59,148 bases of DNA from Methylobacterium longum (GTDB lineage: Bacteria > Pseudomonadota > Alphaproteobacteria > Rhizobiales > Beijerinckiaceae): the NCBI RefSeq assembly GCF_022179385.1, contig NZ_BPQS01000033.1, forward strand, positions 1-59,148, in the 5' to 3' direction. The first letter of the stretch is position 1. Every line of letters starts with the position of its first letter. Below, one piece after another: positions 26,421 to 36,239 of this stretch. The notes below the pieces were generated by a model, which saw nothing but the letters and a program-made list of their open reading frames with translations, did no database searches and had not been told where the DNA came from. A program made the translations under genes and the position numbers.

Positions 26421-26555
26421 CTACTTCTTCGAAGCTGAGGCGGGCTTGGCAGTCACCATAGTCCCCTTGGTCGACGGCGCCGAGGCGTTCGTCTTCACCT
26501 TCGGTGCTTTGGGCTTCTTTGCCTCGCGGTTGCCGCGCTTGTTTTCCGAAGCCAT
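26421..26555 (-). CDS. very small Lys/Ala-rich basic protein, 44 aa
   Basis: A short ORF starting MASENKRGNREAKKPKAPK and ending PASASKK, with a strong GGAGAG ribosome binding site about seven bases before the ATG. About a quarter of residues are lysine and the sequence is disordered, like small nucleic-acid-binding proteins. I believe near-identical short proteins are widespread in Methylobacterium, which I cannot check here. Function unknown; DNA or RNA binding is a guess from charge. Confidence 0.65.
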   Translation of the reverse strand: MASENKRGNREAKKPKAPKVKTNASAPSTKGTMVTAKPASASKK

Positions 26556-26703
26556 GGGTCTCTCCCGGTGAAGATCACTGACCTAGGCCGCCCGGGCCGG
26601 GCGACCGACAGCGCGCCGTCCAGGGACGTAGGCCATCGCGCATCCCCGCAGGATAGCCGCGCGGGAGGCGATGTCGAGGGAACGAACCGGCGCCGCAGAA
26701 CGC

Positions 26704-26961
26704 TCAGCCGACGACATTCCGGGAGCGGTCGCGGCGACGGAGGCGATCCGCCATCGGCTGGTCGTCCTCGCCGAAGGTGCGGACTTCGATGGAACGGTCT
26801 CCGCGCCGCTCGAATGGCATGGCCCATGGGGGGGCGCTGTCCCCGTCGGGTCGAGGCGCTCCGCCGCCATCCTGAGTGTTGATCTGAACAAGCCGGGTTA
26901 GCACCTCTTCAAAGCTGGGGTGTCTCGTGACAGCTTCGATGGCGGCGGCTGTCGCGATCAC
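26704..26961 (-). CDS. possible small hypothetical protein, 85 aa
   Basis: A GTG-initiated frame. The first 30 residues (AAAIEAVTRHPSFEEVLTRL) look like a genuine helix pair; the remainder is Arg/Asp-rich and less convincing. There is no strong ribosome binding site. It may be a shadow or a fragment. Confidence 0.35.
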   Translation of the reverse strand: MIATAAAIEAVTRHPSFEEVLTRLVQINTQDGGGAPRPDGDSAPPWAMPFERRGDRSIEVRTFGEDDQPMADRLRRRDRSRNVVG

Positions 26962-27179
26962 GTCGCGTCGCCTGTCGGGCGCCGATGAGGGCTACGCCAG
27001 GATCATGGCCGCCCCTGCTGGGGTCGGGGCGGCGCTGTCTTGTCCGCCGTGCGTGTCGATGAGAACACGATCTTGATCGGCGACGGAAGCGTGCTGCCTG
27101 ACGCCGGGCAGGAGCCGGCGCGAGGGACGCGCGAGGGTGCGGGACGAGACTGCGAGAGGGCCCAAACAGGGCTCACAGT

Positions 27180-27368
27180 TCAGACTGAGACGCGACCGGA
27201 TTTTGAGTCGACACCGCTCTTCATGGCTTCTTCGTCTGCGATAGCTTTATCAATCGCCTCAATCTCGGCCTGTACGTTCTGGATACTCTCCTGCTGATCC
27301 ACCAGCTTGCGGCGTTCCATCACCATCTCCTCGCGTAGCTTCCGCAAGGCCTCGACCGGGCTCAGCAT
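27180..27368 (-). CDS. small coiled-coil protein, 62 aa
   Basis: The sequence is almost entirely heptad-like (LRKLREEMVMERRKLVDQQ, then IQNVQAEIEAIDKAI), predicting one long coiled coil, with a short polar tail. No membrane segment. Its nearest same-strand neighbour is the SnoaL-like gene, which ends 111 bases upstream. Family not recognised. Confidence 0.6.
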   Translation of the reverse strand: MLSPVEALRKLREEMVMERRKLVDQQESIQNVQAEIEAIDKAIADEEAMKSGVDSKSGRVSV

Positions 27369-27478
27369 GGATTGCTCCTATCAGGGCGCGCCGCCCCAGC
27401 TCTTCGCCGTTCCAAGGGTTGAAGCCGATGCGGGCGACCTCGAGGGCGACCCGAACGGGCCGCCCCGTACCCCGCCGA

Positions 27479-27853
27479 TCAGCCGCTGACTTCCGCGGCC
27501 GGTGTCACGAGCGGAGGCGTCTGCTGGTGCTGCACGACGCGCCAGACCTCATGCTCCAGCCGTCGGTAAGTCGAGGTGCAGCGTGCCTCGTATGCCTCGC
27601 CCTCGCGGCTCGCCTTCGCATGATAGGCAATCACGATGAGGCCTTCCTGAGGACGGCTGATCCGCTCGTCGGAGATCTCGATCTGGGACCACCGCGGCGT
27701 GGAGGCGACCGCCTCGATCGCCTGGGTCCCGCTCAGGACGAACGGCGGCTGCGGCAGCACCATCAGGCATTCGTCGTCGACCAGCTCGCGATAGTGATCA
27801 GCGTCGCAGGTCCACAGGCTCTTCTCGAACGACCACACCCGATCATCGTCCAC
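27479..27853 (-). CDS. SnoaL/DUF4440-like NTF2-fold protein
   Basis: A 124-aa protein with the NTF2-like pattern: N-terminal helix EKSLWTCDADHYRELVDDECLMVLP, then SGTQAIEAV, followed by four beta strands ending in RRLEHEVWRVVQHQQTP, typical of DUF4440 members. The GTG start has GGGAGAG about seven bases upstream, which decides the start. Such proteins bind or convert small ligands; no catalytic role can be assigned. Confidence 0.75.
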   Translation of the reverse strand: MDDDRVWSFEKSLWTCDADHYRELVDDECLMVLPQPPFVLSGTQAIEAVASTPRWSQIEISDERISRPQEGLIVIAYHAKASREGEAYEARCTSTYRRLEHEVWRVVQHQQTPPLVTPAAEVSG

Positions 27854-28032
27854 GGCGCTCTCCCTGGTTCTTCGAATCGTCGAGGAAAGCGGACGGCCGG
27901 CACGTTCGTTCCGCTTTCGATCCGGCGACGACGGGGTGGGTCCGTTGCCCTACGCCTCGCGCAGCTGCACGCGCGGCCGCTCGCTGTTTTCCGTGACGAC
28001 GATCACGCCCGCGGCTTCGAGGGCGACAGCGA

Positions 28033-28476
28033 TCAGAACAGCGCGACGAGGGCCACCCCGGCCACCATGAGTAAGCCACCCAGGATCCGCCAGACGCTGG
28101 CAGGATGTCGTTCGAAGCCAACCCAGCCAAAGTTGTCCAGCACGATCGAGGTCACCACGCCGGCCGTGACGAGGAGGCCGAGGAATGGGGCGGCTCCGAT
28201 CTGACGGGCCACGAGGAACTGAGCCAGGATGATGCAGCCGCCGAGGATCCCGCCGAGCCACGCCCACCACGGCATCGCCGCAGCCTGAGCCGCCGTCGGC
28301 CAAGCGAGCTTGCCTGAGAGAAGGCCGACGACGAGAATGCACGTCGCGGTGCCGGCGACCACGACGAGGCCGGCGGTCAGAGACTCGTCCAACCCCTTTG
28401 AGAGAGCACCGTTCTGCCCTGCCTGGATGGCATTGGCGACGCCAGCCAGCAGTACGAAGGCGTAGAGGTACCACAT
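28033..28476 (-). CDS. DMT-family membrane protein (YdcZ/DUF606)
   Basis: A 147-aa protein with about five membrane segments, starting MWYLYAFVLLAGVANAIQAGQNGALSKGLDE. The early 'QxGxN' region and the GGxLGGCIILAQF segment are typical of the YdcZ/DUF606 branch of the drug/metabolite transporter superfamily. Members usually work as dimers. No partner gene is adjacent. ATG 28476 is favoured because everything upstream in frame is a relic of a transposase. Confidence 0.85.
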   Translation of the reverse strand: MWYLYAFVLLAGVANAIQAGQNGALSKGLDESLTAGLVVVAGTATCILVVGLLSGKLAWPTAAQAAAMPWWAWLGGILGGCIILAQFLVARQIGAAPFLGLLVTAGVVTSIVLDNFGWVGFERHPASVWRILGGLLMVAGVALVALF

Positions 28477-28656
28477 GGCTGAGATCCTATCCGGTGAGAT
28501 CTCATAGGTAGGGCGAACCAGCAGGACGCTGCGCACGCTCGCCAGCGGCACGAGGTCTTGCGCCCGGGCCCCGCCTCCAGCGCCGGTCCTGACCCGGTCG
28601 TACTTGCGGCCGATGGTATCTCGTACACGGCCTCGGAGGGCTGGCTCAGGGAATCG

Positions 28657-28790
28657 GCTGACGGCAGCGAGAATGTCGGCGGCGGGTCTGGTCCGGACGA
28701 AGGGTCGGGCGCGTCGGCGGTGCAGCGTTCGAGCGCCGCCTGCGGGTCGACACGCCTTCGACCTTGGCCGCGAAGCTTGGCCGTGAGGGA
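28657..28790 (-). mobile_element. IS630-type transposase C-terminal relic, frameshifted
   Basis: Reading the minus strand gives SLTAKLRGQGRRRVDPQAAL-ERCTADA; then, after a frameshift near 28712, RARPFVRTRPAADILAAVS. This is the end of an IS630-family transposase (normal pattern '...KLTRRRL...VDLQAAI-RY-AEHN-RPFVWT-PA-DILA'). The catalytic D, D and E regions are gone. A second, unshifted copy of the same end occurs at 51029-51153. Confidence 0.65.
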
Positions 28791-28979
28791 GGAATCGCGC
28801 GAGCGCTTGATCGTGCGCAGCCGATGCGGCCGGAGCCGGTGGGCTGCCCCGGATCCGCTGCACGGCGCGCAACGCGATCGCGACGGAGGGAGAGGCTCCT
28901 CGCTGACGTCGCACGCCCTCTCCTCATCAGCGCCGCAGTGCCACCGCCCCGGCATATCGGCCTACTCTGGTCGTTCGTT

Positions 28980-29204
28980 TCAGGAGCGGGCGATCCGTTT
29001 GATCGCAGCGGTGATCTCGTCGCGGAGCAAGTCGTCGTCGAGCTCCGGGTCGTCGAGGTCGAGATCCGCCGCGCGAGCGGCATCCTTCAGGCGGGCAATC
29101 TCGTCGGTGACCCATTCATCAAGGCCGCGGTCTCGCCGAGCGGAGCTGTCGTGGACGTTCGCGGCGATCCAGTCCCGCATGAAGCTCGATGCCTGTTCGG
29201 CCAC
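28980..29204 (-). CDS. small DUF768-like hypothetical protein, 74 aa
   Basis: A soluble acidic product beginning with a GTG codon preceded by AGGAGAA. The start SSFMRDWIAANVHD and later LKDAARAADLDLDDPELDDD resemble DUF768, a family of small rhizobial proteins ('F-xx-W-I-xx-N-V' near the N-terminus). Function unknown. It lies between two mobile-DNA relics. Confidence 0.65.
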   Translation of the reverse strand: MAEQASSFMRDWIAANVHDSSARRDRGLDEWVTDEIARLKDAARAADLDLDDPELDDDLLRDEITAAIKRIARS

Positions 29205-29243
29205 GGTGGTTCTCCTGTCTGGCGCTACGCATACGCGATGTAG

Positions 29244-29651
29244 GGGGCCGACGATCCGCGTGAGGATCAGGCGGGCCTGCGCGTCGCGATCCGCCGCCTG
29301 ACGGTGGATCAGGCGGGCAGGGGCTTCGAGAGGGCCATTCCGATCGCAGGTGTCTGCGGCGTGGCGCTCGTGCGGAAAGGGCTCGACGCGGCTGGCATCC
29401 CGTCTGGCCCGGTCTTCCGGCCGGTCTGGCAGTCGGGGCGGGTGCGAGCCGTGGACGAGTTGCCCACCCCACCGCGCGTCACAGACCGGTCCGCCGCCAG
29501 CATCCCACGGGACTACGGCCCGGCCGCGAGGCTCGATGCCTCAACCTTCCAGGTCCACTCCCTGCGAGCCGGCCGCATGCTGGCCATCGACGCGGCGCGC
29601 GTGACGGTCCGGGACATCACCAGTCGCGCGGGCATGCCTCTGGCTGGATGA
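29244..29651 (+). pseudogene. tyrosine recombinase (integrase) C-terminal relic
   Basis: In frame from just after TAG 29241 to TGA 29649-29651. GLRVAIRRLTVDQAGRGFER aligns with the 'R-V-I-R-SKTDQ-G-G' strand region of phage-type integrases. GIPSGPVFRPVWQSGRVRA and VHSLRAG match the 'G-VFRPV-R-GRV' and HxLR catalytic boxes. The N-terminal half with the first catalytic Arg is absent, and after HSLRAG the sequence degenerates before the active-site Tyr. There is no start codon context, so it is a dead remnant. Confidence 0.65.
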
Positions 29652-29854
29652 CTTGGCCACACCCACTCGAGGTCTGCTTCCGGGCTGCCCGCAGGGACGG
29701 CTGGAAGACTGCAGGGGGCGCGAAGCCGCCGGACGAGGCTGACGCCGTGCAGGGCCTCCCTCCTGCAAGCACCCGGCTCTCGAGCCGCCCTGGTTGCATC
29801 CGAAACGACATATGGGTTGTTGCGGCAGGAATGGGGGCCAGCCATGGTCCACCC

Positions 29855-32800
29855 ATGAGCCAGCAGGATACCGCAGCCCAGATCCTGTTCGCCGGCAAGG
29901 GCGAGATCCAGCGTCTGGCACGCGACCTCGACTGGTCCGCGACACCGCTTGGCCCCGTGGCGGGCTGGCCGCAGAGCCTCCGCTCGACGGTGCGCACGCT
30001 GCTGTCCTCCCAGTACCCGATGATCCTGACCTGGGGACCCGCGTTCACGCAGATCTACAACGACGCCTACGCCAAGCTGATCGGCGCAGGGCATCCGGCA
30101 GCGCTGGGCGGCGACATCCGCACCACGCTGGCGGCGAGTTGGGACACACTCGGTCCGATGATCGCCCGCGTCATGCGCACCGGCGAGGCGAACTGGACCC
30201 CGGCCCTGCCGCTGCTGATGGAGCGGGCGGGCTACCGGGAGGAGGCCTACTTCAGCGTCTCGCACGCGCCGGCCGAGGACGACGACGGCCGCATCGTCGG
30301 GATGCTGGCCGTCTGCAGCGAAGTCACCGCGCAGGTCGTCGGCGAGCGTCGGCTGGGCTTGCTGCGCGATCTCGCGGCCAAGGCCGGCGAGACCCGCAGC
30401 GTCGAGACGACCTGCGCCGACATTGCGGGCGCGCTCACCGACGACCGGCTCGACCTCCCCTTCTCGCTCCTCTTCCTGCGTGAGCCGGATGGCGGCCTAC
30501 GGCGGGCCGCGGCGACCGGCATCGGCGCCGACCATCCCGAGGCCGCGCCGGCGGGCGCCGCGTGCTGGCCTCTCGCGCGCGCGCTCGCGGGAGAGGTCGT
30601 CTCGGTCGATGGACTGGCCGATCGTCTCTCGCTGCCGGCCGGCTTCTGGGCGGATCCGACCGACAGTGCCCTCGTCCTCCCGCTCGCCGGAGAGGCCGGC
30701 TCAGTTGCGCTCGGTGTCGTCGTGCTCGGCGCGAGCCCGAGCCGCGCACTCGACGAGGATTACCGCGGCTTCCTGCAGATCGTCGCAGGCCAGATCTCGA
30801 CGGCCCTGCGCAATGCCCGCGCCCACGAGGAGGAGCGGCGCCGCGCTGAAGCGCTGGCCGAACTCGACCGCGCCAAGACCCAGTTCTTCTCCAATGTCAG
30901 CCACGAGTTCCGCACGCCGCTGACCCTGATGCTCGGCCCGCTGGAAGAGGTGCTGGCGTCCGACCGCCTCGAAGAGCGCGCCCGTGCCGAGCTGGACGTG
31001 GCCTACCGCAATGCGCTGCGCCTCCTGCGCCTCGTCAACACGCTCCTCGACTTCTCGCGCGTCGAAGCCGGTCGCGCCCAGGCCACCTTCGCTCAGGTCG
31101 ACCTCGCCGCCCTGACGGCGGACCTTGCCAGCACCTTCCGCTCGGCAGTCGAGCGCGGCGGGCTGAGCCTGCGGGTCGACTGCCCAGCGCTGCCCGAGCC
31201 CGTCTTCGTCGACCGGGACATGTGGGAGAAGATCGTCCTCAACCTGCTCTCGAACGCCTTCAAGTTCACCTTCCAGGGCGGCATCGCCGTCCGGCTGGAG
31301 CCGACGCCGGGCGCTGTCCGGCTGACGGTCACCGACACGGGCGTCGGCATCCCGGCCGAGATCTTGCCGCGCATCTTCGAGCGCTTCCACCGCGTCGAGA
31401 GCAGCCGCAGCCGCTCGCACGAGGGGTCGGGCATCGGCCTCGCGCTCGTGCGCGAGCTCGCGGGCATGCATGGCGGTACCGTCGCAGTCGAGAGCCGGGT
31501 CGAGCGGGGCACCACCTTCACCGTGACGGTCCCAACCGGGCGAGAGCATCTGCCACCGGATCGGATCGCGGACGCGCCCGAGGCCCTGCGGCACGGCGGC
31601 CATGCCCGAGCCTACAGCGAGGAGGCTCTCCGGTGGCTTCCCGACGGGACCGCCGTGACGAACGTCGTCCCGCTGCGACGTGAGCTCGAATCTCGGCGCG
31701 ACGCACAGGAGCGCGCGCGCATCGTGCTGGCGGACGACAACGCCGACATGCGCGCCTATGTCCACCGCCTGCTCGGGCTCGATCATGAGGTGGTCTCCGT
31801 CCCCGACGGTGGGGCGGCCCTGGCCGCTCTCCGCGAGGCGCCGACCGACCTGCTCCTGACGGACGTGATGATGCCGGTGCTGGACGGCATGGCGCTCACC
31901 CGTGCGGTGCGGGCCGACCCGGCCCTGCGCACCGTGCCGGTCATCATGCTCTCGGCCAGAGCGGGCGCTGAGGCCGGCATCGAGGGATTGGAGGCCGGCG
32001 CGGACGACTACCTCGTCAAGCCTTTCTCGGCCCGCGAACTGCAGGCGCGCGTCAGGACGAACCTCGAACTGGCGCGCCTCCGGCGAGAGACCGAGGAACA
32101 GACTGCGCAGGCCCGCAAGATGGAGGCTGTCGGCCAACTCACGAGCGGGGTGGCGCACGATTTCAACAACCTGCTGGCCGCCGTGATGGGCTCGGTCGAG
32201 CTGGCCGAACGCCGGGTCAGCGACGAGCGCGTCCTGCGCCTTCTGCACAACGCCTATCAGGCGGCCAAGCGCGGCGCGGCGCTCACCGAGCAGCTTCTCG
32301 CCTTCTCGCGGCGGCAGCGCCTGGAGGCGCGCTCGACCGACCTGAACGGTGTGCTGTCCGGGATGGCCGACCTCCTCCACCGGACGCTCGGCGGTACGGT
32401 CGCCGTCTCGACGCGCCTTGCTGCCGACCTCTGGCCCGCGATGGCCGATCCGAATCGGATCGAGCTCGCGGTACTGAACCTCGCCGTGAACGCGCGCGAC
32501 GCGATGCCGAAGGGAGGCGAGCTCCGGATCGAGACCGCGAACTTCGCGGCTGCCGAGCCACGCCCGGCGGCCCTCCCGCCCGGCGCGTTCGTTCGCCTGA
32601 GCGTGACGGATACCGGGGAGGGTATGCCGCCCGAGGTCCTTGCGCGCCTGTTCGAGCCCTTCTTCACGACCAAGCCCCAGGGCCAGGGCACCGGGCTCGG
32701 CCTCGCCCAGGTCTACGGCACGGCGAAGCAACTCGGGGGCGAGGTGACGGTGGACAGCCGCGTCGGTGAGGGCACGCGCGTGGCGCTGTACCTGCCCCGG

Positions 32801-33262
32801 GCCGCGATGGGCGTGGCGCATCCGGACGCCACCTCCGCAACGCTGCCGGAGGCGTCGGGCGGCCTGCGCGTCCTGCTGGTGGACGACGACGGCCAGGTGC
32901 GATCCACGGCGGCGGCGATGCTGGAGGAGATGGGCCATACGGTCATCGCTGCGAGCTCCGGCGCGGAGGCGTTGCGCCTCCTTGCAGGCCAGGACACGGT
33001 CGACCTGCTCGTGGCCGATCACGCCATGCCGGGGATGACCGGGAGTGCGCTGGTGACCCGGGCTGCCGCGGACCGGCCGGCCCTGCGCGTTCTGCTGATG
33101 ACCGGCTACGCGGAGGCCGCGGCCCTGCCGGACGCGGCTTTGGTCCTGCGCAAACCGTTCACCTTCGCGGACTTGGCTCAGGCGGTGCGGCACGCGCTGA
33201 CGGTCGACGGCAGCCACGTCCTGCGATTCGCACGGTGTGGCGAGCCGGCGGCGAGCGTCTGA
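29855..33262 (+). CDS. large hybrid histidine kinase with two kinase and two receiver modules
   Basis: A 1135-aa cytoplasmic sensor. Order: N-terminal PAS-like region (about 20-170), GAF domain (about 175-320), HisKA with SHEFRTPLTLM (H350), HATPase, receiver 1 with D670 in LLLTDVMMPVLDG, second HisKA with VAHDFNNLLAAV (H768), HATPase, and receiver 2 with D1055 in LLVADHAMPGM. No membrane segment. ATG 29855 begins the conserved region; the extension to 29648 is Arg/Pro-rich. Architecture suggests an internal phosphorelay. No dedicated output regulator is adjacent. Confidence 0.93.
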   Translation: MSQQDTAAQILFAGKGEIQRLARDLDWSATPLGPVAGWPQSLRSTVRTLLSSQYPMILTWGPAFTQIYNDAYAKLIGAGHPAALGGDIRTTLAASWDTLGPMIARVMRTGEANWTPALPLLMERAGYREEAYFSVSHAPAEDDDGRIVGMLAVCSEVTAQVVGERRLGLLRDLAAKAGETRSVETTCADIAGALTDDRLDLPFSLLFLREPDGGLRRAAATGIGADHPEAAPAGAACWPLARALAGEVVSVDGLADRLSLPAGFWADPTDSALVLPLAGEAGSVALGVVVLGASPSRALDEDYRGFLQIVAGQISTALRNARAHEEERRRAEALAELDRAKTQFFSNVSHEFRTPLTLMLGPLEEVLASDRLEERARAELDVAYRNALRLLRLVNTLLDFSRVEAGRAQATFAQVDLAALTADLASTFRSAVERGGLSLRVDCPALPEPVFVDRDMWEKIVLNLLSNAFKFTFQGGIAVRLEPTPGAVRLTVTDTGVGIPAEILPRIFERFHRVESSRSRSHEGSGIGLALVRELAGMHGGTVAVESRVERGTTFTVTVPTGREHLPPDRIADAPEALRHGGHARAYSEEALRWLPDGTAVTNVVPLRRELESRRDAQERARIVLADDNADMRAYVHRLLGLDHEVVSVPDGGAALAALREAPTDLLLTDVMMPVLDGMALTRAVRADPALRTVPVIMLSARAGAEAGIEGLEAGADDYLVKPFSARELQARVRTNLELARLRRETEEQTAQARKMEAVGQLTSGVAHDFNNLLAAVMGSVELAERRVSDERVLRLLHNAYQAAKRGAALTEQLLAFSRRQRLEARSTDLNGVLSGMADLLHRTLGGTVAVSTRLAADLWPAMADPNRIELAVLNLAVNARDAMPKGGELRIETANFAAAEPRPAALPPGAFVRLSVTDTGEGMPPEVLARLFEPFFTTKPQGQGTGLGLAQVYGTAKQLGGEVTVDSRVGEGTRVALYLPRAAMGVAHPDATSATLPEASGGLRVLLVDDDGQVRSTAAAMLEEMGHTVIAASSGAEALRLLAGQDTVDLLVADHAMPGMTGSALVTRAAADRPALRVLLMTGYAEAAALPDAALVLRKPFTFADLAQAVRHALTVDGSHVLRFARCGEPAASV

Positions 33263-33460
33263 TCGCCGGAGCTGGACACTGACTGGTGCAGGTGATGGGA
33301 GGCTGCCTCTGTCGCTTCACCGCAATCAACAGGGCAGGCCCTCCGCAGGGGGGCGATCGCTGACCAAGTTCCCTGCGCTGTGTGGTAGCCTGCTCCTAAA
33401 TCGGCCTGTTTTCAGGATGATCACCCTGAATGCAGGTGGGGCAGTGCTTTTAAGGCAAGA

Positions 33461-34264
33461 ATGCAGGATCTATCGCCGATCGGTAAGCGTGAATTCTGGG
33501 CGCGGGCCGATCGCAGCGCCGCCCGCAGGCGCGTGCGGTCGCTGGTTCTGAGGAGCAGCAGGCCCGCTGTCCTCATGGCGGCGGCGTGTCTCGGAGCCGC
33601 GCCGACGCTCCTTCCTCCGCAACCTGAGCTCGGAGTGGTTGCTCCGGTCGCCGCCGTTCCAGTCCCCACCCCGCGGCTGCCCGGCATGGTCGCGCTCATG
33701 TCGGCCGACGGCGCCATCGCCAATTTCGTCCAGATCTACCTGACGGCCGTGAACGCGGCGGCAGCGATCCCCCAATATGTCGGGACGCTCCAGGACACGT
33801 GGCTGAACGCCTTCTACGGCGACAAACAGCGCCTGAAGCAGTTCATCGAGCACACGGCCGACGCCAACGGCTTGCCGGGAGATTTTTTCCTGCGGCTCCT
33901 GCAGCAGGAAAGCGGGCTTGATCACCGCGTGGTTAGTCGCGCCGGGGCTCAGGGCGTGGCGCAGTTCATGCCCGCGACGGCAGCCGAGCGCGGTCTGGTG
34001 GATCCCTTCGATCCCTTCGAGGCGATACCGAAGGCGGCCGAGTTTCTGCGCGAGCAGCGGGCAGCGTTGGGCAGCCTGGGCATGGCGGCGGCCGCCTACA
34101 ATGCGGGCCCGCAGCGCGTGAGGAACTGGCTCACCGGCCGCTCATCGCTGCCGCAGGAGACGAGGGCCTACGTCGCCAAGATCACGGGTCGTTCCGCCGA
34201 CGACTGGCGGCAAGGTGGTGACCTGCTCGCCATCGCCGAGCCGGGGGCCCGGAACGGCTGGTGA
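33461..34264 (+). CDS. SLT-domain lytic transglycosylase
   Basis: A 267-aa protein. A basic N-terminus with a hydrophobic stretch (residues about 32-50) suggests export or membrane anchoring. The SLT domain begins near residue 135. Catalytic Glu150 sits in LLQQESGLD, followed by the family motifs RAGAQGVAQFMPATA and AAAAYNAGPQRV. It would cleave peptidoglycan glycan strands in the periplasm. It is a lone gene 200 bases after the hybrid kinase; no secretion-system genes lie nearby. Confidence 0.9.
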   Translation: MQDLSPIGKREFWARADRSAARRRVRSLVLRSSRPAVLMAAACLGAAPTLLPPQPELGVVAPVAAVPVPTPRLPGMVALMSADGAIANFVQIYLTAVNAAAAIPQYVGTLQDTWLNAFYGDKQRLKQFIEHTADANGLPGDFFLRLLQQESGLDHRVVSRAGAQGVAQFMPATAAERGLVDPFDPFEAIPKAAEFLREQRAALGSLGMAAAAYNAGPQRVRNWLTGRSSLPQETRAYVAKITGRSADDWRQGGDLLAIAEPGARNGW

Positions 34265-34906
34265 TTGCGACCGCAGGGTCGCGACCTCGCCTCCGGCAAC
34301 CGGTTCACGAACGTGGCGCTGAACCGGGGGAGGGCGACGGCGCGGGCGGACGGGCGCGTTGACCGGTTTCGCGGTGAACACCCGCTCGGCTGACCGATCG
34401 TCACGCCCTTCTGCCGAGCGTGATCCGGTTTGCCGCGCGGGACGGTACGCTACCGATCCGCCGCGGCACCGATCTGGGCTCTCGGGTCGGCTGGCGCACA
34501 AGGCGCTCGAAGGGCCCGCCGTCGACGCCGAGAACGCGGGCGCCTGAGGGCCGCATCGCGCAAGCCTTGCGGAGCGACGGCGGAATTCGGACGCGCCGCA
34601 CGATCGGCACGACGCGCGGCTTGCCGCACTCCGCTTTCCGGCGTCGAGCGGCCCCGGGATTGTCAGGACCGCGAGGCGTTGGAGTTCGTCTGAAGGGAGG
34701 GGATACGACATCCTTCAGAACGCGAACCGCATTCGTGCGGCGTCGAGCGTGGGACATCCGGAGTCGGACACGGTCTGGCCGGTCAGGCTGAGTTCGCCCC
34801 CGGCGACCCGCATTCTCCACCGCGACGTCCAGCAGAGCCACGGGAGCACAGGGCCAAGGCGCGGAGCAGCCTTGGCACCGCCGAGCACGCGTGGCATGAC
34901 TCCGCC
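34265..34906. other. 640-base intergenic region, nothing recognised
   Basis: All frames on both strands give Arg/Pro/Ala-rich sequence without domain signatures. No terminator, tRNA or repeat was noticed. Confidence 0.45.
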
Positions 34907-35107
34907 ATGAGCGACATCGAAACGAACATCCACCCCTACACGCTGGAGGTCCTTCCTCCGAAAGAAGATGGCGGAGCCTACAATTGGGCAATCCGCAAGC
35001 ACGGCAAGCTCGCCCAGCGTTCTGATCGCAGCTATCCGAGCGAAGCGAAAGCTCAAGCCGCTGGCTTGGCTACGATCGAGAAGCTGTTGAGCGGCTCGGA
35101 CCGGTGA
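34907..35107 (+). CDS. small hypothetical protein, 66 aa
   Basis: Contains YNWAIRKHGKLAQRSDRSYPSE followed by a helix with LATIEKLLSG, a compact beta-beta-alpha pattern like DUF1508/YegP-type short domains ('W-I---G-L--RS---Y-S-A-A---G---I--L'). Soluble and basic. Function unknown. Confidence 0.65.
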   Translation: MSDIETNIHPYTLEVLPPKEDGGAYNWAIRKHGKLAQRSDRSYPSEAKAQAAGLATIEKLLSGSDR

Positions 35108-35455
35108 CTCCGGTTTCCTGAGAGGATCGGGGCTGGCTGCCGCGCCTGAGGCGTTGGCGGCCAGCAGCGGACAGACGGGAGAGCGTCCGTTCGAGGACGT
35201 AGGGCTGAGCCGCAGGCCGGGCCGTTCCCGGAGCGCGCCAGTCAGCCACCTCGATATCCGCTTCCGTCGTCGCCCTCGATGCTCCCGTGCTGAGGCTCCT
35301 CCTGCTCCTCGCTGTCGAAGGCACCCATGTCACCGGGTTCCGACTCGCCGGGCGAGCGGGACCCCTGGGGTCGTCCGGACACCTGGCACGAACACGCCTC
35401 CGCGGCGGAGGTTCGGCCTCAGGGCCGGGATGCGGGGCACTGCGCGACAGGAGAG
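35108..35455. other. intergenic between convergent genes
   Basis: About 350 bases downstream of both the small 66-aa gene and the ABC transporter operon. A GC-rich palindrome (CCTCCGC/GCGGAGG near 35398-35412) lacks a U-tract. No gene was seen. Confidence 0.4.
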
Positions 35456-36235
<780 letters not shown>

Positions 36236-36239
36236 GGTC

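Noticed and set aside
27040..27297. 85-codon plus-strand frame
   Set aside because: Overlaps the better-supported coiled-coil gene at 27180-27368 and shows no protein-like pattern.
30701..33217. 838-codon minus-strand frame opposite the hybrid kinase
   Set aside because: Shadow frame; the plus strand has all kinase and receiver motifs in register.
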